Below, in pieces: positions 34,596 through 43,799 of a DNA stretch of 46,380 bases (its first letter is position 1; every line of letters starts with the position of its first letter). The notes below the pieces were generated by a model. It ran no database searches. It was not told where the DNA came from and was given only the letters and a program-made list of their open reading frames with translations. The stretch covers positions 1-46,380 of the forward strand of contig NZ_LLWQ01000015.1 in the NCBI RefSeq assembly GCF_001447385.1, read 5' to 3'. The position numbers and the translations under genes are program-made. Origin of the DNA: Paracoccus sp. MKU1 (lineage in GTDB: Bacteria; Pseudomonadota; Alphaproteobacteria; Rhodobacterales; Rhodobacteraceae).

Positions 34596-35242
34596 GGCGC
34601 CAGGCGGAACAGCGCCGTGAACTGCTGCGCGGCGCTGCGGTCGCCGCGCAGCGCGATCAGCCCGGCCGAGGCCAGCGCCACCGGCCCCGGCCCATAGACC
34701 GCCGCCGCCAGCGCATTGCCCGAACCCTCCAGCACGAAATCCGCCGCCGGCGCCCGCGCCGCCCGGACCCGCGGCATCCCGTCCGTCGAAAGCGCGACCT
34801 CGAACCCTTCCTTGCCCGAGACGAAGCCGGCGCGCAGCGGTGATCCGGCGGCACCGGCGCTGTCCACCGTGGCCGAGATCGAGATCATCAGCGCGGAAAT
34901 GCTGATGAACTTCCGCGGATCGTGTCCCGGCATCACCAGCGCCCAGCGGCACAGCTCGCGCAGCAGCGGATGCAGCGCCCGGCCGGCATCGGTCAGCGCG
35001 TAAAGCCCCAGCACATCGTCATGCGCCACCACCCCCGCCTGCACCAGCTGGGTCAGGCGCTGGGTCAGCACGCTGGCGGTGACGCCGGGCAGCCCGGCGC
35101 GGATCATCTGGAATCGCTTGGGCGCGAACATCAGTTCGCGCACCACCAGAAGCGCCCAGCGGTCGCCGATGAAATTCAGCGCATGGGCGCCAAGGCACCC
35201 TTCTTCATAGCGCAGTCGCGAGATCTTGCCGGTGTCAGTCAT
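34529..35242 (-). CDS. HxlR-family transcriptional regulator
   Basis: The 237-residue protein has an HxlR winged HTH (CLGAHALNFIGDRWALLVVR, FAPKRFQMIRAGLPGVTASV, LTQRLTQLVQAGVV) over residues 16-75 and a C-terminal domain of about 120 residues of the type fused to some HxlR proteins (SCP2-like; by eye). A promoter TTGCAG-17-TAATAT ends six bases before the ATG, so its transcript may be leaderless. It is divergent from the DUF1428-VOC-YceI run and likely represses it and itself. Confidence 0.88.
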   Translation of the reverse strand: MTDTGKISRLRYEEGCLGAHALNFIGDRWALLVVRELMFAPKRFQMIRAGLPGVTASVLTQRLTQLVQAGVVAHDDVLGLYALTDAGRALHPLLRELCRWALVMPGHDPRKFISISALMISISATVDSAGAAGSPLRAGFVSGKEGFEVALSTDGMPRVRAARAPAADFVLEGSGNALAAAVYGPGPVALASAGLIALRGDRSAAQQFTALFRLAPQTRSSSESPEVTEQAPGDSST

Positions 35243-35248
35243 GTTTGG

Positions 35249-35280
35249 ATATTAACAGTTGCTTTTTCATACTGCAACTG
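35249..35280. promoter_or_regulatory. Divergent promoters with an HxlR-type operator
   Basis: CAGTTGC (35256-35262) and GCAACTG (35274-35280) form a perfect 7-bp inverted repeat with an 11-base spacer. For hxlR (minus strand) a -35 TTGCAG (35277-35272) and -10 TAATAT (35254-35249) are 17 bases apart. For the rightward genes, TTGGAT (35245-35250) and CATACT (35268-35273) are also 17 apart. The dyad overlaps both, so one bound dimer could block both directions. Confidence 0.55.
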
Positions 35281-35330
35281 CCAGCCTGCGACTCATTGGC
35301 GCATGCAGCGCCCGATGAGAAGGAAGAGAG

Positions 35331-35687
35331 ATGACCTACTACTCCGGTTTCCTGCTGCCGGTTCCGACGGCGAACAAGCAGAAATACATCGACATGGCCC
35401 AGGGGGCCTGGTCCATGTTCAAGCGCCATGGCGCGCTGCGCATGGTCGAGGCCTGGGGCGTGGACGTGCCCCGCGGCAAGGTCAACGACTTCTACATGTC
35501 CACCCAGGCCAAGGACGACGAGACCGTGGTGTTCTCGTGGATCGAATGGCCCGACAAGGCGACCGCGGATGCGGGCTTCGAAAAGATGATGTCCGACCCC
35601 GAGATGCAGGGACCACCGGAAATGCCCTTCGACGGCATGCGGATGATGTGGGGCGGTTTCGAGCCCATCGTGGACGAGAAGGCCTGA
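35331..35687 (+). CDS. DUF1428 domain protein
   Basis: This 118-residue protein is a member of the DUF1428 family (E. coli YbaA-like), with ALRMVEAWGVDVPRGKVNDF, VVFSWIEWPDKATADAG and MPFDGMRMMWGGF. The fold is a dimeric alpha-beta barrel similar to EthD/antibiotic-monooxygenase proteins; the function is unknown. A GAAGGAAGAG box precedes the ATG. First gene of a run with a VOC protein 10 bases downstream. Confidence 0.9.
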   Translation: MTYYSGFLLPVPTANKQKYIDMAQGAWSMFKRHGALRMVEAWGVDVPRGKVNDFYMSTQAKDDETVVFSWIEWPDKATADAGFEKMMSDPEMQGPPEMPFDGMRMMWGGFEPIVDEKA

Positions 35688-35697
35688 GGGGGCGGCC

Positions 35698-36486
35698 ATG
35701 TATCACGGCAAACCCTGCTGGTTCGAGCTCTCCACCGCCAAAGGCGGGCTCGACGCGGCCGAGGCCTTCTATGGCAGGATCCTCGGCTGGACGATCGCGG
35801 ATTCCGGGATGGAGGGCTTTACCTATCGCCTCGCCAGCCACGGCGGCGACATGGTCGCCGGGCTGATGGAGATGCCGGACGATTGCGCCGACGTTCCGCC
35901 CTTCTGGATGATCTATTTCGACGTGGACGATGCCGATGCCACGGCGGCCAAGATCAAGACGCTGGGCGGCTCGGTGTTCCGCGAGCCGGCGGACATTCCC
36001 GGCACCGGGCGCTTCGCCGTCGTGACCGATCCGCAGGGCGCCACCTTCGGCATCCTGCAACCGGCGCCGATGGACCCGCAGCCCCCGGTCGAATCCGGGG
36101 CCTGGAACCAGGGCAAGGAAAGCCACGGCAACTGGATCGAGCTGATGTCCACCGATCCCGGCGCGGGCTTCGACTTCTATGCCGAGCTGTTCGGCTGGAC
36201 AAAGTCCACCGCCATGGACATGGGCGAGATGGGCACCTACCAGCTGTTCGCCTGGCAGGGCGGCGAGATCGGCGGCATGATGGGGCTGGGCAATGCGCCC
36301 GTGCCCTGCTGGCTGCCCTATTTCGGCGTGAACGGTGTCGATGCCGCCATCGCCCGCATTCGCGACGGCGGCGGCGAGGTCCTGCACGGCCCGATGGAGG
36401 TGCCTGGGCCGGCCTTCATTGCGGTGGCGCGCGACCCGCAGGGCGCGCATTTCGCCATCGTCGGGCCCAAGGACGAAACGCCATGA
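35698..36486 (+). CDS. VOC-family protein with two glyoxalase-like domains
   Basis: The 262-residue protein consists of two vicinal oxygen chelate domains (about 4-118 and 130-258), each starting with a WFELST / WIELMST strand and containing F.GWT. It resembles the CFP30B/antibiotic hydroxylase-type VOC proteins. Such proteins bind metals for glyoxalase, dioxygenase or drug-binding roles; the substrate is not evident. The stop overlaps the YceI start by four bases. Confidence 0.88.
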   Translation: MYHGKPCWFELSTAKGGLDAAEAFYGRILGWTIADSGMEGFTYRLASHGGDMVAGLMEMPDDCADVPPFWMIYFDVDDADATAAKIKTLGGSVFREPADIPGTGRFAVVTDPQGATFGILQPAPMDPQPPVESGAWNQGKESHGNWIELMSTDPGAGFDFYAELFGWTKSTAMDMGEMGTYQLFAWQGGEIGGMMGLGNAPVPCWLPYFGVNGVDAAIARIRDGGGEVLHGPMEVPGPAFIAVARDPQGAHFAIVGPKDETP

Positions 36487-37118
36487 TCCGCGCGACCCTG
36501 ATCGCGCTTGCTCTCTGGGCCGCACCCGCTGCGGCCCAGGAGGTGACGCCAGAGAGCATCCCGCGCGGCCAGCAGGACTATCACGCCGCCGGCGCCGGGG
36601 CCTATCGCCTGGACCCGGCGCATGCGGCGGTGCAGGCCCGCGTGCCGCATATGGGCTTTTCGGTCAGCGTGTTCCGTTTCGGCGCCGTCTCGGGCCAGCT
36701 CGACTGGAACCCGGACGACCCGGCGCAAAGCCGGCTGGAAGCCGAGGTCGAGATCGCCTCGATCATGACCCCGGTCCAGGGCTTTGCCGAGATCCTGACC
36801 GGCCCGAACTATCTGGACAGCGCGGCGAACCCCACCGCGCGCTTCACCGCCGACAGCTTCAGCGCGGAAAGCCCGACCAAGGGCAAGGTCTCGGGCCAGC
36901 TGACGCTGCTGGGCAAGACCCAGCCCGCCACATTCGACGTGACGCTGATCGGCGCGGGCAAGGGCTATACCGGCGACGAAGCCGGCAATCCGATCATCCG
37001 CGACCTGATCGGCATCCATGCCCGGACCGACATCGACCCGCAGGCCCATGGCATGAACGAATTCTTCACCGATCCGATCACCATCGAAATCGACGCCGAG
37101 TTCGCCCGGCAGGAGTAA
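36483..37118 (+). CDS. YceI-family periplasmic protein
   Basis: The 211-residue precursor has a Sec signal (IRATLIALALWAAPAAAQ, cleaved after AAAQ) and a YceI lipocalin-like barrel: YRLDPAHAAVQARVPHMGFS, ASIMTPVQGFAEILTGPNYL, LTLLGKTQPATFDVTL. YceI proteins bind polyprenoids or similar lipids and are often induced by alkaline or acid stress. ATG 36483 overlaps the VOC stop. The gene follows DUF1428 and VOC genes, so all may be under HxlR control. Confidence 0.9.
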   Translation: MIRATLIALALWAAPAAAQEVTPESIPRGQQDYHAAGAGAYRLDPAHAAVQARVPHMGFSVSVFRFGAVSGQLDWNPDDPAQSRLEAEVEIASIMTPVQGFAEILTGPNYLDSAANPTARFTADSFSAESPTKGKVSGQLTLLGKTQPATFDVTLIGAGKGYTGDEAGNPIIRDLIGIHARTDIDPQAHGMNEFFTDPITIEIDAEFARQE

Positions 37119-37121
37119 GCC

Positions 37122-37754
37122 ATGACATTCGTGATCACGACCTACGACTGGGTGCCGCCCTTTGCCGTGGGCTATGTCCGCGACCTGCGCATCCGCTGGG
37201 CTTGCGAGGAAGCCGGCCTGCCCTACGAGATCGAGACCACCAGCGTGCGCGAAAAGACCCCGCAGCATTTCGCCCGCCAGCCCTTCGGCCAGGTGCCGAT
37301 CCTGCGCGACGGTCCGCTTTCGCTGTTCGAGAGCGGCGCCATCCTGCTCTATCTCGGCGAACGTTCCGAGGCACTGATGCCGCGCGAGGCCGCCGCGCGG
37401 GCCGAAACGCAGCAATGGCTGGTCGCCGCGCTCAACAGCCTTGAACCGGCGGTGATGGCCATGGCGCTGGCGCGGATCTTCGATCAGGACGCAAGGGCCG
37501 AGGAACTGGCCCTGCCGCGCCTGCACGAGCGTCTGGAGCAGCTGGTCCCGGTGCTGGAGGGGCGGGACTTCGTCGCGGCCGGCCGCTTCACCATCGCCGA
37601 CCTGCTGCTGGCCGATGTGCTGCGCGTGGTGGACAGCCTGGGCGAGCTGGGGGCCCATCCGGTGCTTTCCGCCTACATGAACCGCATCACCGCCCGCCCG
37701 GCCTTCCAGCGCGCCCATGCCGCGCAGCTCGCGCATTTCGCGCAGGCCGCGTGA
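37122..37754 (+). CDS. Glutathione S-transferase family protein
   Basis: The 210-residue GST has the thioredoxin-like domain (VRDLRIRWACEEAGLPYEIE, FGQVPILRDG, LFESGAILLYLGER) and the helical domain with FTIADLLLADVLRVV. It follows YceI by three bases and overlaps the next GST by one base, so all five genes from 35331 are probably one transcript. Substrate unknown. Confidence 0.88.
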   Translation: MTFVITTYDWVPPFAVGYVRDLRIRWACEEAGLPYEIETTSVREKTPQHFARQPFGQVPILRDGPLSLFESGAILLYLGERSEALMPREAAARAETQQWLVAALNSLEPAVMAMALARIFDQDARAEELALPRLHERLEQLVPVLEGRDFVAAGRFTIADLLLADVLRVVDSLGELGAHPVLSAYMNRITARPAFQRAHAAQLAHFAQAA

Positions 37755-38416
37755 TGCTGACGCTCTACGGCCACCCCCTGTCCTCCTATACGCAGAAGGT
37801 GCTGATCGCGCTTTACGAACTGGGGACGGATTTCGAGTTTCGCCATATCGACCTGGGTGACGAGGGCGACCGGGCACTGATGCGCTCGCTTGAACCCATG
37901 GGCCGGATGCCGGCGCTGCGCGAGGGCGATCTGGTGCTGTCGCAAAGCTCGCTGATGATCGAATGGCTGGACCGGCACCATCCCGGGCCGCAGCGCCTGC
38001 TGGACCCCGACCCCGACGCCTCGCTGCCGGCGCGGCAATGGGATCGCTTCCTGGATTTCCAGGTCATGCAGATGATGCAACAGATCGTCGATGCCCGCAT
38101 CTTCATGTCCGAGGGGGCCGAGGAGCGGGTCTCGCCCTTTGCCCGCGGCAAGCTGGACCTGGCCTATGCCGCGCTCGACCGGCAGCTGGACGGCCGAGAC
38201 TGGATCGTCGGCGGCTTCGGCCTGGCGGATTGCGCCGCCATGCCGGCGCTGTTCTATGCCGGGGCCATCCATCCCTTCGATGCCCACCCGGCGCTGTCGG
38301 CCTATTTCGACCGGCTGATGCAACGGCCTTCGGTCCAGCGGGTGATCGCGGGCGCGCAGCCCTGGTTTCAGTATTTTCCCTTCAAACAGGGGATTCCGGC
38401 GCGCTTCCTGACCTAG
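37754..38416 (+). CDS. Glutathione S-transferase family protein
   Basis: The 220-residue GST begins MLTLYGHPLSSYTQKVLIAL, which carries a Ser in the position used for glutathione activation, followed by MGRMPALREGDLVLSQSSL and a helical domain with GGFGLADCAAMPALFYA. ATG 37754 overlaps the upstream stop (TGATG); the GTG at 37751 is an alternative. It is diverged from the preceding GST, so the pair is not a recent duplication. Confidence 0.88.
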   Translation: MLTLYGHPLSSYTQKVLIALYELGTDFEFRHIDLGDEGDRALMRSLEPMGRMPALREGDLVLSQSSLMIEWLDRHHPGPQRLLDPDPDASLPARQWDRFLDFQVMQMMQQIVDARIFMSEGAEERVSPFARGKLDLAYAALDRQLDGRDWIVGGFGLADCAAMPALFYAGAIHPFDAHPALSAYFDRLMQRPSVQRVIAGAQPWFQYFPFKQGIPARFLT

Positions 38417-38476
38417 CGCCTCTTGGCCTTTCGCCCGCGCTTCGCTATCCCCTTTTCGATTCGAGGGGTAAGCGAC

Positions 38477-41400
38477 ATGGCCATGGACAAGACTTTCGAC
38501 GCCGGGACCGCCGAGGCGCGGATCGCGCGGGAATGGGCGGCAAGCAATGCCTTCGCCGCGGGCGCCAATGCGAAGCCGGGGGCGAAAAGCTTCTCGGTGG
38601 TGATCCCGCCCCCGAACGTGACCGGCAGCCTGCATATCGGCCACGCGCTGAACAACACGCTGCAAGACATCCTGGTGCGCTGGCACCGGATGCGCGGTTT
38701 CGACACGCTGTGGCAGCCCGGCCAGGACCATGCCGGCATCGCCACGCAGATGGTGGTCGAGCGCCAGATGGCCGAGCGGCAGGAACCCAACCGCCGCGAG
38801 ATCGGGCGCGAGGCCTTCCTGCAAAAGGTCTGGGCCTGGAAGCAGGAATCCGGCCATACCATCGTCGAGCAGCTGAAGCGCCTGGGCGCCAGCTGCGACT
38901 GGTCCAGGAACGCCTTCACCATGTCCGGCGCCCCCGGCGCGCCCGAGGGCGAGGAGGGCAATTTCCACGATGCCGTCATCAAGGTCTTCGTGGACATGTA
39001 TGAGAAGGGGCTGATCTATCGCGGCAAGCGGCTGGTCAACTGGGACCCGCATTTCGAGACCGCGATTTCCGACCTTGAGGTCGAGAACCGCGAGGTTCCC
39101 GGCCATATGTGGCATTTCAAATATCCGCTGGCCGGCGGCGAAACCTATGAATATGTCGAGCGCGACGCCGACGGCAACGTCACCCTGCGCGAGATGCGCG
39201 ACTATATCAGCATCGCCACCACCCGGCCCGAAACCATGCTGGGCGACGGCGCCGTGGCGGTGCATCCGGACGACGCCCGCTATGCCCCCATCGTCGGCAA
39301 GCTTTGCGAGATCCCGGTCGGGCCCAAGGAGCACCGCCGCCTGATCCCGATCATCACCGACGACTATCCCGACCCGGATTTCGGCTCGGGCGCGGTCAAG
39401 ATCACCGGCGCGCATGACTTCAACGACTATGCCGTCGCCATGCGCAACGACATCCCGCTCTATGTGCTGATGGACGGCAAGGGGCGGATGCGCGCCGACG
39501 GCCTGTCCTATGAGGAAAGCGCCGAGATCGCCACCCGCGCCGCCAAGGGCGAGGACGTGGGCGACGTCTCGAACGTGAACCTGGTCCCCGAGGAATTGCG
39601 CGGCCTGGACCGCTACGAGGCGCGGGCCCGCGTGGTCGAGGCGATTACCGAGGAAGGGCTGGCGGTCACCTATCTGCACAAGTCCATCGACAAGGAAACC
39701 GGCGCCGAGCATCTGGAGCGCCGGCCGCTGGTGGACAGCAAGCCGATCATGCAGCCCTTCGGCGACCGCTCGGGCGTGGTCATCGAGCCGATGCTGACCG
39801 ACCAATGGTTCGTGGACACGGCGAAGATCGTCGGCCCGGCGCTGGAGGCGGTGCGCTCGGGCCAGACCCGCATCCTGCCCGAACAGCACGAGAAGGTCTA
39901 TTTCCACTGGCTGGAGAATATCGAGCCCTGGACCATCAGCCGCCAGCTCTGGTGGGGCCACCAGATCCCGGTCTGGTACGGGCTCGACCTGCGGCTGGAA
40001 GGCCAGGTCGAGGACGACCATGACGGCGTGCTGGACGAGGTCGAGATCTTCGCCCTGCTGGAAGAAGGCCTGGTGCATCGCGACGAGATCCACCATGCCG
40101 CGTCGAGCTTTGCCGAGGTGGTCGAGAAGTTCCGCGATTCCATCGCCGAGCTGCCGGTGCCGCTGGAAATGGCCCGCGTGACCGAGGTTGCCGACCGCGA
40201 GGCCGCCATCGACGCTTTTGCCCAGGGGCTGGCGGACTACAACCTGACGCAGGATCCGACCAAGCTGGTCTATCCGGTCTGGCGCGACGCGGACGTGCTG
40301 GACACCTGGTTTTCCTCGGGGTTGTGGCCCATCGGCACGCTGGGCTGGCCCGAGGACACGGCCGAGTTGCGCCAGTATTTCCCGACATCGGTGCTGGTCA
40401 CCGGCTTCGACATCATCTTCTTCTGGGTGGCCCGGATGATGATGATGCAGCTGGCCGTGGTCGGGCAGGTGCCGTTCCGCACCGTCTATGTCCACGGCCT
40501 CGTGCGCGACGAAAAGGGCGCCAAGATGTCGAAGTCGAAAGGCAACGTCATCGACCCGCTGACCCTGATCGACGAATATGGCGCCGATGCGCTGCGCTTC
40601 ACCCTGACCAGCATGGCCGCCATGGGCCGCGATCCCAAGCTGGGGCCGAAACATGTCGAGGCGAACCGCAATTTCGTCACCAAGATCTGGAACGCCACCC
40701 GCTTTGCCGAGATGAACGGCGTGCGCGGCGGCGTGGCGCGGCCCCAGCCGCAGCATGTGGTGAACCGCTGGATCATCGGCGAGGTCGCCCGCATCCGGCA
40801 AGCCACCGACGAGGCGCTGGAAACATTCCGCTTCAACGATGCGGCGACCGGGCTTTACGCCTTCGTCTGGGGCAAGGTCTGCGACTGGTACGTCGAGTTC
40901 TCCAAACCCCTGTTCGACGGTGAATATGGCGAGGAGACCCGGGCCACCATGGGCTGGGTGCTGGACCAGTGCTATACCCTGCTGCACCCGATCATGCCCT
41001 TCGTCACCGAAGAGCTGTGGGCGCTGACCGGGGATCGCCAGCGGATGCTGGTGCATGGCGACTGGCCCGCCTACGGCGCCGAGCTGATCGACGCCGAGGC
41101 CGACCGGCAGATGAACTGGGTGATTGCGCTGATCGAGGCCATCCGCTCGGCCCGCGCCCAGATCGGCGTGCCGGCCGGCGCCCGCCCCGACCTGATCGTG
41201 ACCGAGGCCGACGATGCGGCGCGGGCGGCGCTGGCCGCCAACGCGCCGCTGATCGAGCGGCTGGCGCGGGTGAATGCGCCTGCCGAGGGTACCATGGGGC
41301 CGGGCATGATCTCGGTCGCGGCGCTGGGGGCGAGCTTCGCGCTGCCGGTCGGCGAGATGATCGACGTCAAGGCCGAAACCGCGCGGCTGGAAAAAGCTGC

Positions 41401-41569
41401 CGCCAAGGCCGAAAAGGATGCGCAAGGATTGCGCGGGCGGCTGGCCAATCCGAAATTCGTCGAGAATGCCGAAGCCGAGGTGATCGAGGAGACGCGCGAG
41501 AAGCTCGCGGCGCTGGAGGACGATCTGGCGCGCATCCGCGCGGCGCTGGCGCAGCTGGCGGCGATGTAA
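38477..41569 (+). CDS. valS: Valyl-tRNA synthetase
   Basis: ValS charges tRNA-Val with valine and edits threonine. The 1030-residue class I synthetase has the HIGH motif in [19 protein letters not shown] (about 38-56), the CP1 editing domain ([30 protein letters not shown]), and KMSKS in [14 protein letters not shown] near residue 683. An anticodon-binding domain and a C-terminal coiled coil follow ([20 protein letters not shown]). ATG 38477 has GAGGGG upstream; ATG 38483 is a close alternative. Length is somewhat above the E. coli enzyme. Confidence 0.97.
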   Translation: MAMDKTFDAGTAEARIAREWAASNAFAAGANAKPGAKSFSVVIPPPNVTGSLHIGHALNNTLQDILVRWHRMRGFDTLWQPGQDHAGIATQMVVERQMAERQEPNRREIGREAFLQKVWAWKQESGHTIVEQLKRLGASCDWSRNAFTMSGAPGAPEGEEGNFHDAVIKVFVDMYEKGLIYRGKRLVNWDPHFETAISDLEVENREVPGHMWHFKYPLAGGETYEYVERDADGNVTLREMRDYISIATTRPETMLGDGAVAVHPDDARYAPIVGKLCEIPVGPKEHRRLIPIITDDYPDPDFGSGAVKITGAHDFNDYAVAMRNDIPLYVLMDGKGRMRADGLSYEESAEIATRAAKGEDVGDVSNVNLVPEELRGLDRYEARARVVEAITEEGLAVTYLHKSIDKETGAEHLERRPLVDSKPIMQPFGDRSGVVIEPMLTDQWFVDTAKIVGPALEAVRSGQTRILPEQHEKVYFHWLENIEPWTISRQLWWGHQIPVWYGLDLRLEGQVEDDHDGVLDEVEIFALLEEGLVHRDEIHHAASSFAEVVEKFRDSIAELPVPLEMARVTEVADREAAIDAFAQGLADYNLTQDPTKLVYPVWRDADVLDTWFSSGLWPIGTLGWPEDTAELRQYFPTSVLVTGFDIIFFWVARMMMMQLAVVGQVPFRTVYVHGLVRDEKGAKMSKSKGNVIDPLTLIDEYGADALRFTLTSMAAMGRDPKLGPKHVEANRNFVTKIWNATRFAEMNGVRGGVARPQPQHVVNRWIIGEVARIRQATDEALETFRFNDAATGLYAFVWGKVCDWYVEFSKPLFDGEYGEETRATMGWVLDQCYTLLHPIMPFVTEELWALTGDRQRMLVHGDWPAYGAELIDAEADRQMNWVIALIEAIRSARAQIGVPAGARPDLIVTEADDAARAALAANAPLIERLARVNAPAEGTMGPGMISVAALGASFALPVGEMIDVKAETARLEKAAAKAEKDAQGLRGRLANPKFVENAEAEVIEETREKLAALEDDLARIRAALAQLAAM

Positions 41570-41598
41570 GCCACCGGCCCTTGCGCCGTGCCGGTGGC
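41570..41598 (+). terminator. Hairpin after valS, possible terminator
   Basis: GCCACCGGC (41570-41578) and GCCGGTGGC (41590-41598) form a perfect 9-bp stem with an 11-base loop directly after the valS stop. No T-run follows, so it may be a weak or Rho-assisted terminator or an mRNA 3' stabiliser. Confidence 0.5.
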
Positions 41599-41638
41599 TC
41601 GGTCGCAGGGGTATTTGGAAAACGGAAAGGCGGGCGGG

Positions 41639-41962
41639 ATGCGCTGGCTGGAACGGATTGCCGAACGGATGATGCTGAAGGCCAGGGCCGAGGGCAAGCT
41701 TTCGGGCCTGGAGGGCGAGGGCAAGCCCTTGCCGCAGCGGCATGAGCCCGAGACGGGCGAGGCCATCGGCTTTCGGATCATGGCCGAGGCCGGTGTCCTG
41801 CCCGAAGAGATCGTGCTGAAGAAGCGTATCGACGGCGAGCGCACGGCGCTGGCCGGGATCCCGGAAGGGGCCGAGCGCGACGCGGCGCTGGCGCGGATCG
41901 CCGATCTGGAGATGCGCCGCGCCATCGCCATCGAGGCGCGGCGGCGGTTCATGAAGAGCTAA
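41639..41962 (+). CDS. DUF1992 (DnaJ-homologue C28-like) protein
   Basis: The 107-residue protein begins MRWLERIAERMMLKARAEGK and has FDNLPGxGKPL-like LSGLEGEGKPLPQ and EAIGFRIMAEAGVLPEEI, the DUF1992 domain (DNAJC28-related). Function is not established. I start at ATG 41639 with GGCGGG upstream, where homology begins. It is convergent with cbiX, with stop codons overlapping at 41959-41962. Confidence 0.87.
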   Translation: MRWLERIAERMMLKARAEGKLSGLEGEGKPLPQRHEPETGEAIGFRIMAEAGVLPEEIVLKKRIDGERTALAGIPEGAERDAALARIADLEMRRAIAIEARRRFMKS

Positions 41963-42636
41963 AGCGCGCGGCCGATGGCCCTGGCGATCATCGCCGGAAC
42001 CTCGGGGGCGAGGCCGACGGGGGGCAGAAGGAGGCCCTGGAAGCGCGCCTGGGAGAGGGCCGCGGGCAGGTCGTCGGTGACGTGATCGGCCTGGGTGGCA
42101 AAGAGCGGCAGGCAGATCGCCTGCGCGGGCAGGCCGCGGGCGGCCTCGGCGATATGGGGCGCTTCCTCGATGAAGCCGCAGGTCGCGGCGGCGGCATGCG
42201 GGGCGAGGCTTGCCGCGATCTGCCGTGCGGCCTCGGACGGCGCGCGCGAGCGGCCGGAGCCGTGGGCGGCGACCAGCACATGGGTTTCGGCCAGCCGCCA
42301 GCCCTGCGCCTCGGCCGCCCCGGCGACCTGGGCGAGGCAGAGCGCGGGCAGGCCGGGATCGCTGCCGAAGGGCGGCAGGATGTGGGCCTGCGCCGCACCG
42401 GCCAGCGCCAGCCGGCGGGGCAGTTCGCTGCGGGTGAACCAGCCCGTCGCCATGAACAGCGGATAGATCAGCGTCTCGTCATCCGCCCGGTCCAGCGCGC
42501 CGGGCATGGCCAGCGTCGCGCCCCGGACCTGCGCACCGGGGACATGGATGCGGGCGGCCAGCGCCTCGATGGCCTGTTGCTGCGGGGCGGGGTCGCCGGG
42601 CTGGCCATGGGCGACGATCAAGACCTGGGGCGGCAC
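41959..42636 (-). CDS. cbiX: CbiX/SirB-type chelatase-like protein
   Basis: The 225-residue protein has two CbiX-type half domains, each with a conserved His: QVLIVAHGQPGD (residues 4-15) and HVLVAAHGSGRSRAPSEAAR (about 129-148). CbiX/SirB enzymes insert cobalt or iron into sirohydrochlorin. The start is GTG at 42636, one base after the DUF4202 stop codon, so the two genes are nearly fused and likely co-translated. Which metal is inserted cannot be seen. Confidence 0.83.
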   Translation of the reverse strand: MPPQVLIVAHGQPGDPAPQQQAIEALAARIHVPGAQVRGATLAMPGALDRADDETLIYPLFMATGWFTRSELPRRLALAGAAQAHILPPFGSDPGLPALCLAQVAGAAEAQGWRLAETHVLVAAHGSGRSRAPSEAARQIAASLAPHAAAATCGFIEEAPHIAEAARGLPAQAICLPLFATQADHVTDDLPAALSQARFQGLLLPPVGLAPEVPAMIARAIGRAL

Positions 42637-42637
42637 C

Positions 42638-43201
42638 CTAGGCACGGAAGGCGGCGGCGAAGGGCTCGGGGATGGCGAATTCCTCCAGCGCGCGGGCGCG
42701 GGCCATGGCCGACATCTTGCGCGCGGTCCTTTCCACGATGCGTTGCAACTCGTCCGGGTCGCGCCCCTCGGCAAAGGGGCCCATATACCAGCGGATGAAG
42801 GTGAAGCAGGCCACGTCCTCCAGCGCCTGCACCTCGTCGTCGCGCTTGATGCCCTGCTTGGTCAGCATCTTTTCGGCATGGGCGATATCCTCGTCGCCAT
42901 AGCCGGCCTCGCGCATGATGCCGGCGATGCGGGCGGCGTGGCGGCGGCCCTGCTCGGTGCGCCATGCCAGATAGCCGGCGCGGTCCATCGGATAGGCGTC
43001 GCGGGGCAATTGCCAGCGTTCGACATGCTGGCCGCGGCAGGCGATGCGCAGCGGTTCCGAGGCATCGGGGTAAAGCGCCTGCTGTTCGGCCGTCATGCGC
43101 TGGCCGTAGAGCAGCGCCTCGGGCTGGCCGTCCGGGCTGCGATGCGGGTCGGCGGAATTGGCCTTGTCGACGGCGTCGAAAGCTTTCTGAAGGCGGGTCA
43201 T
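42638..43201 (-). CDS. DUF4202 domain protein
   Basis: The 187-residue protein belongs to DUF4202. It starts MTRLQKAFDAVDKANSADPH and has the conserved RIACRGQHVERWQLPRDAYP, GYLAWRTEQGRRHAARIAG and DVACFTFIRWYM. The His/Glu/Asp-rich helical pattern resembles HD-like metal hydrolases; no function is proven. In other proteobacteria this family sits near sulfur or sirohaem genes, in keeping with cbiX one base downstream. Confidence 0.87.
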   Translation of the reverse strand: MTRLQKAFDAVDKANSADPHRSPDGQPEALLYGQRMTAEQQALYPDASEPLRIACRGQHVERWQLPRDAYPMDRAGYLAWRTEQGRRHAARIAGIMREAGYGDEDIAHAEKMLTKQGIKRDDEVQALEDVACFTFIRWYMGPFAEGRDPDELQRIVERTARKMSAMARARALEEFAIPEPFAAAFRA

Positions 43202-43289
43202 GCGGTCCTCTTTTTACGCCATCATGCCGCAGGAGCGCGCGGCGTCAACGCGGATTGCCGTCGCGCGGGCGCAAGGCTAGGCTTCCGGC

Positions 43290-43799
43290 ATGGAATGGGG
43301 CGAATTCATCCTGGCGCTGGCGGCCTTCCTGGGCTCGCATGTCATCCCGGCCCGGTTTCGCGAGCCGCTGGTCGCGGGGCTGGGGCGGCGTGGCTATGTC
43401 ATCGGCTACAGCCTGCTGTCGCTGGCGCTGCTTTACTGGCTGATCCTGGCGGCGGCGCGGGCGCCCTATGTCGAGCTTTGGCCGCAGGAGCCATGGATGC
43501 GCTGGCTGGTCAACATCGCCATGCCCGTGGCGGTGCTGGCGGCGGCAGTGGGCGGCATGGCGGGGCTGATGGCGGGCTTCACGCTCTGGGGCGCGGCGCA
43601 TCTGGTCGCGAACGGCGATCTGGCGCATGTGGTCCTGTTCGGCCTTCTGCTGGTCTATGCCCTGTTCGGGCTGGCGATCAGCCTGCGCCGCGGTATCGCG
43701 CTGCGCCCGACCTGGCCGCGGCTGGCCGCGGCGGTGCTGGTCTGGCTGGCGCTGTACCACCTGCATCCGCTGGTGATCGGGGTCAGTCCCCGGCCTTAG
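43290..43799 (+). CDS. NnrU-family membrane protein
   Basis: The 169-residue protein has five to six hydrophobic helices and begins MEWGEFILALAAFLGSHVIP, typical of NnrU proteins. Related segments are GRRGYVIGYSLLSLALLYWL and WGAAHLVANGDLAHVVLFG, the latter with the conserved H..xNGD. NnrU is needed for nitrogen oxide reduction in Rhodobacter; close relatives include the MAPEG-like isomerase Z-ISO. A denitrification role is plausible in Paracoccus but no nor/nir gene is in the window. Confidence 0.86.
   Translation: MEWGEFILALAAFLGSHVIPARFREPLVAGLGRRGYVIGYSLLSLALLYWLILAAARAPYVELWPQEPWMRWLVNIAMPVAVLAAAVGGMAGLMAGFTLWGAAHLVANGDLAHVVLFGLLLVYALFGLAISLRRGIALRPTWPRLAAAVLVWLALYHLHPLVIGVSPRP

Noticed and set aside
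37673..41743. 1356-codon open frame antisense to valS
   Set aside because: Pure shadow of valS; composition is that of a reverse complement and crosses several gene borders.
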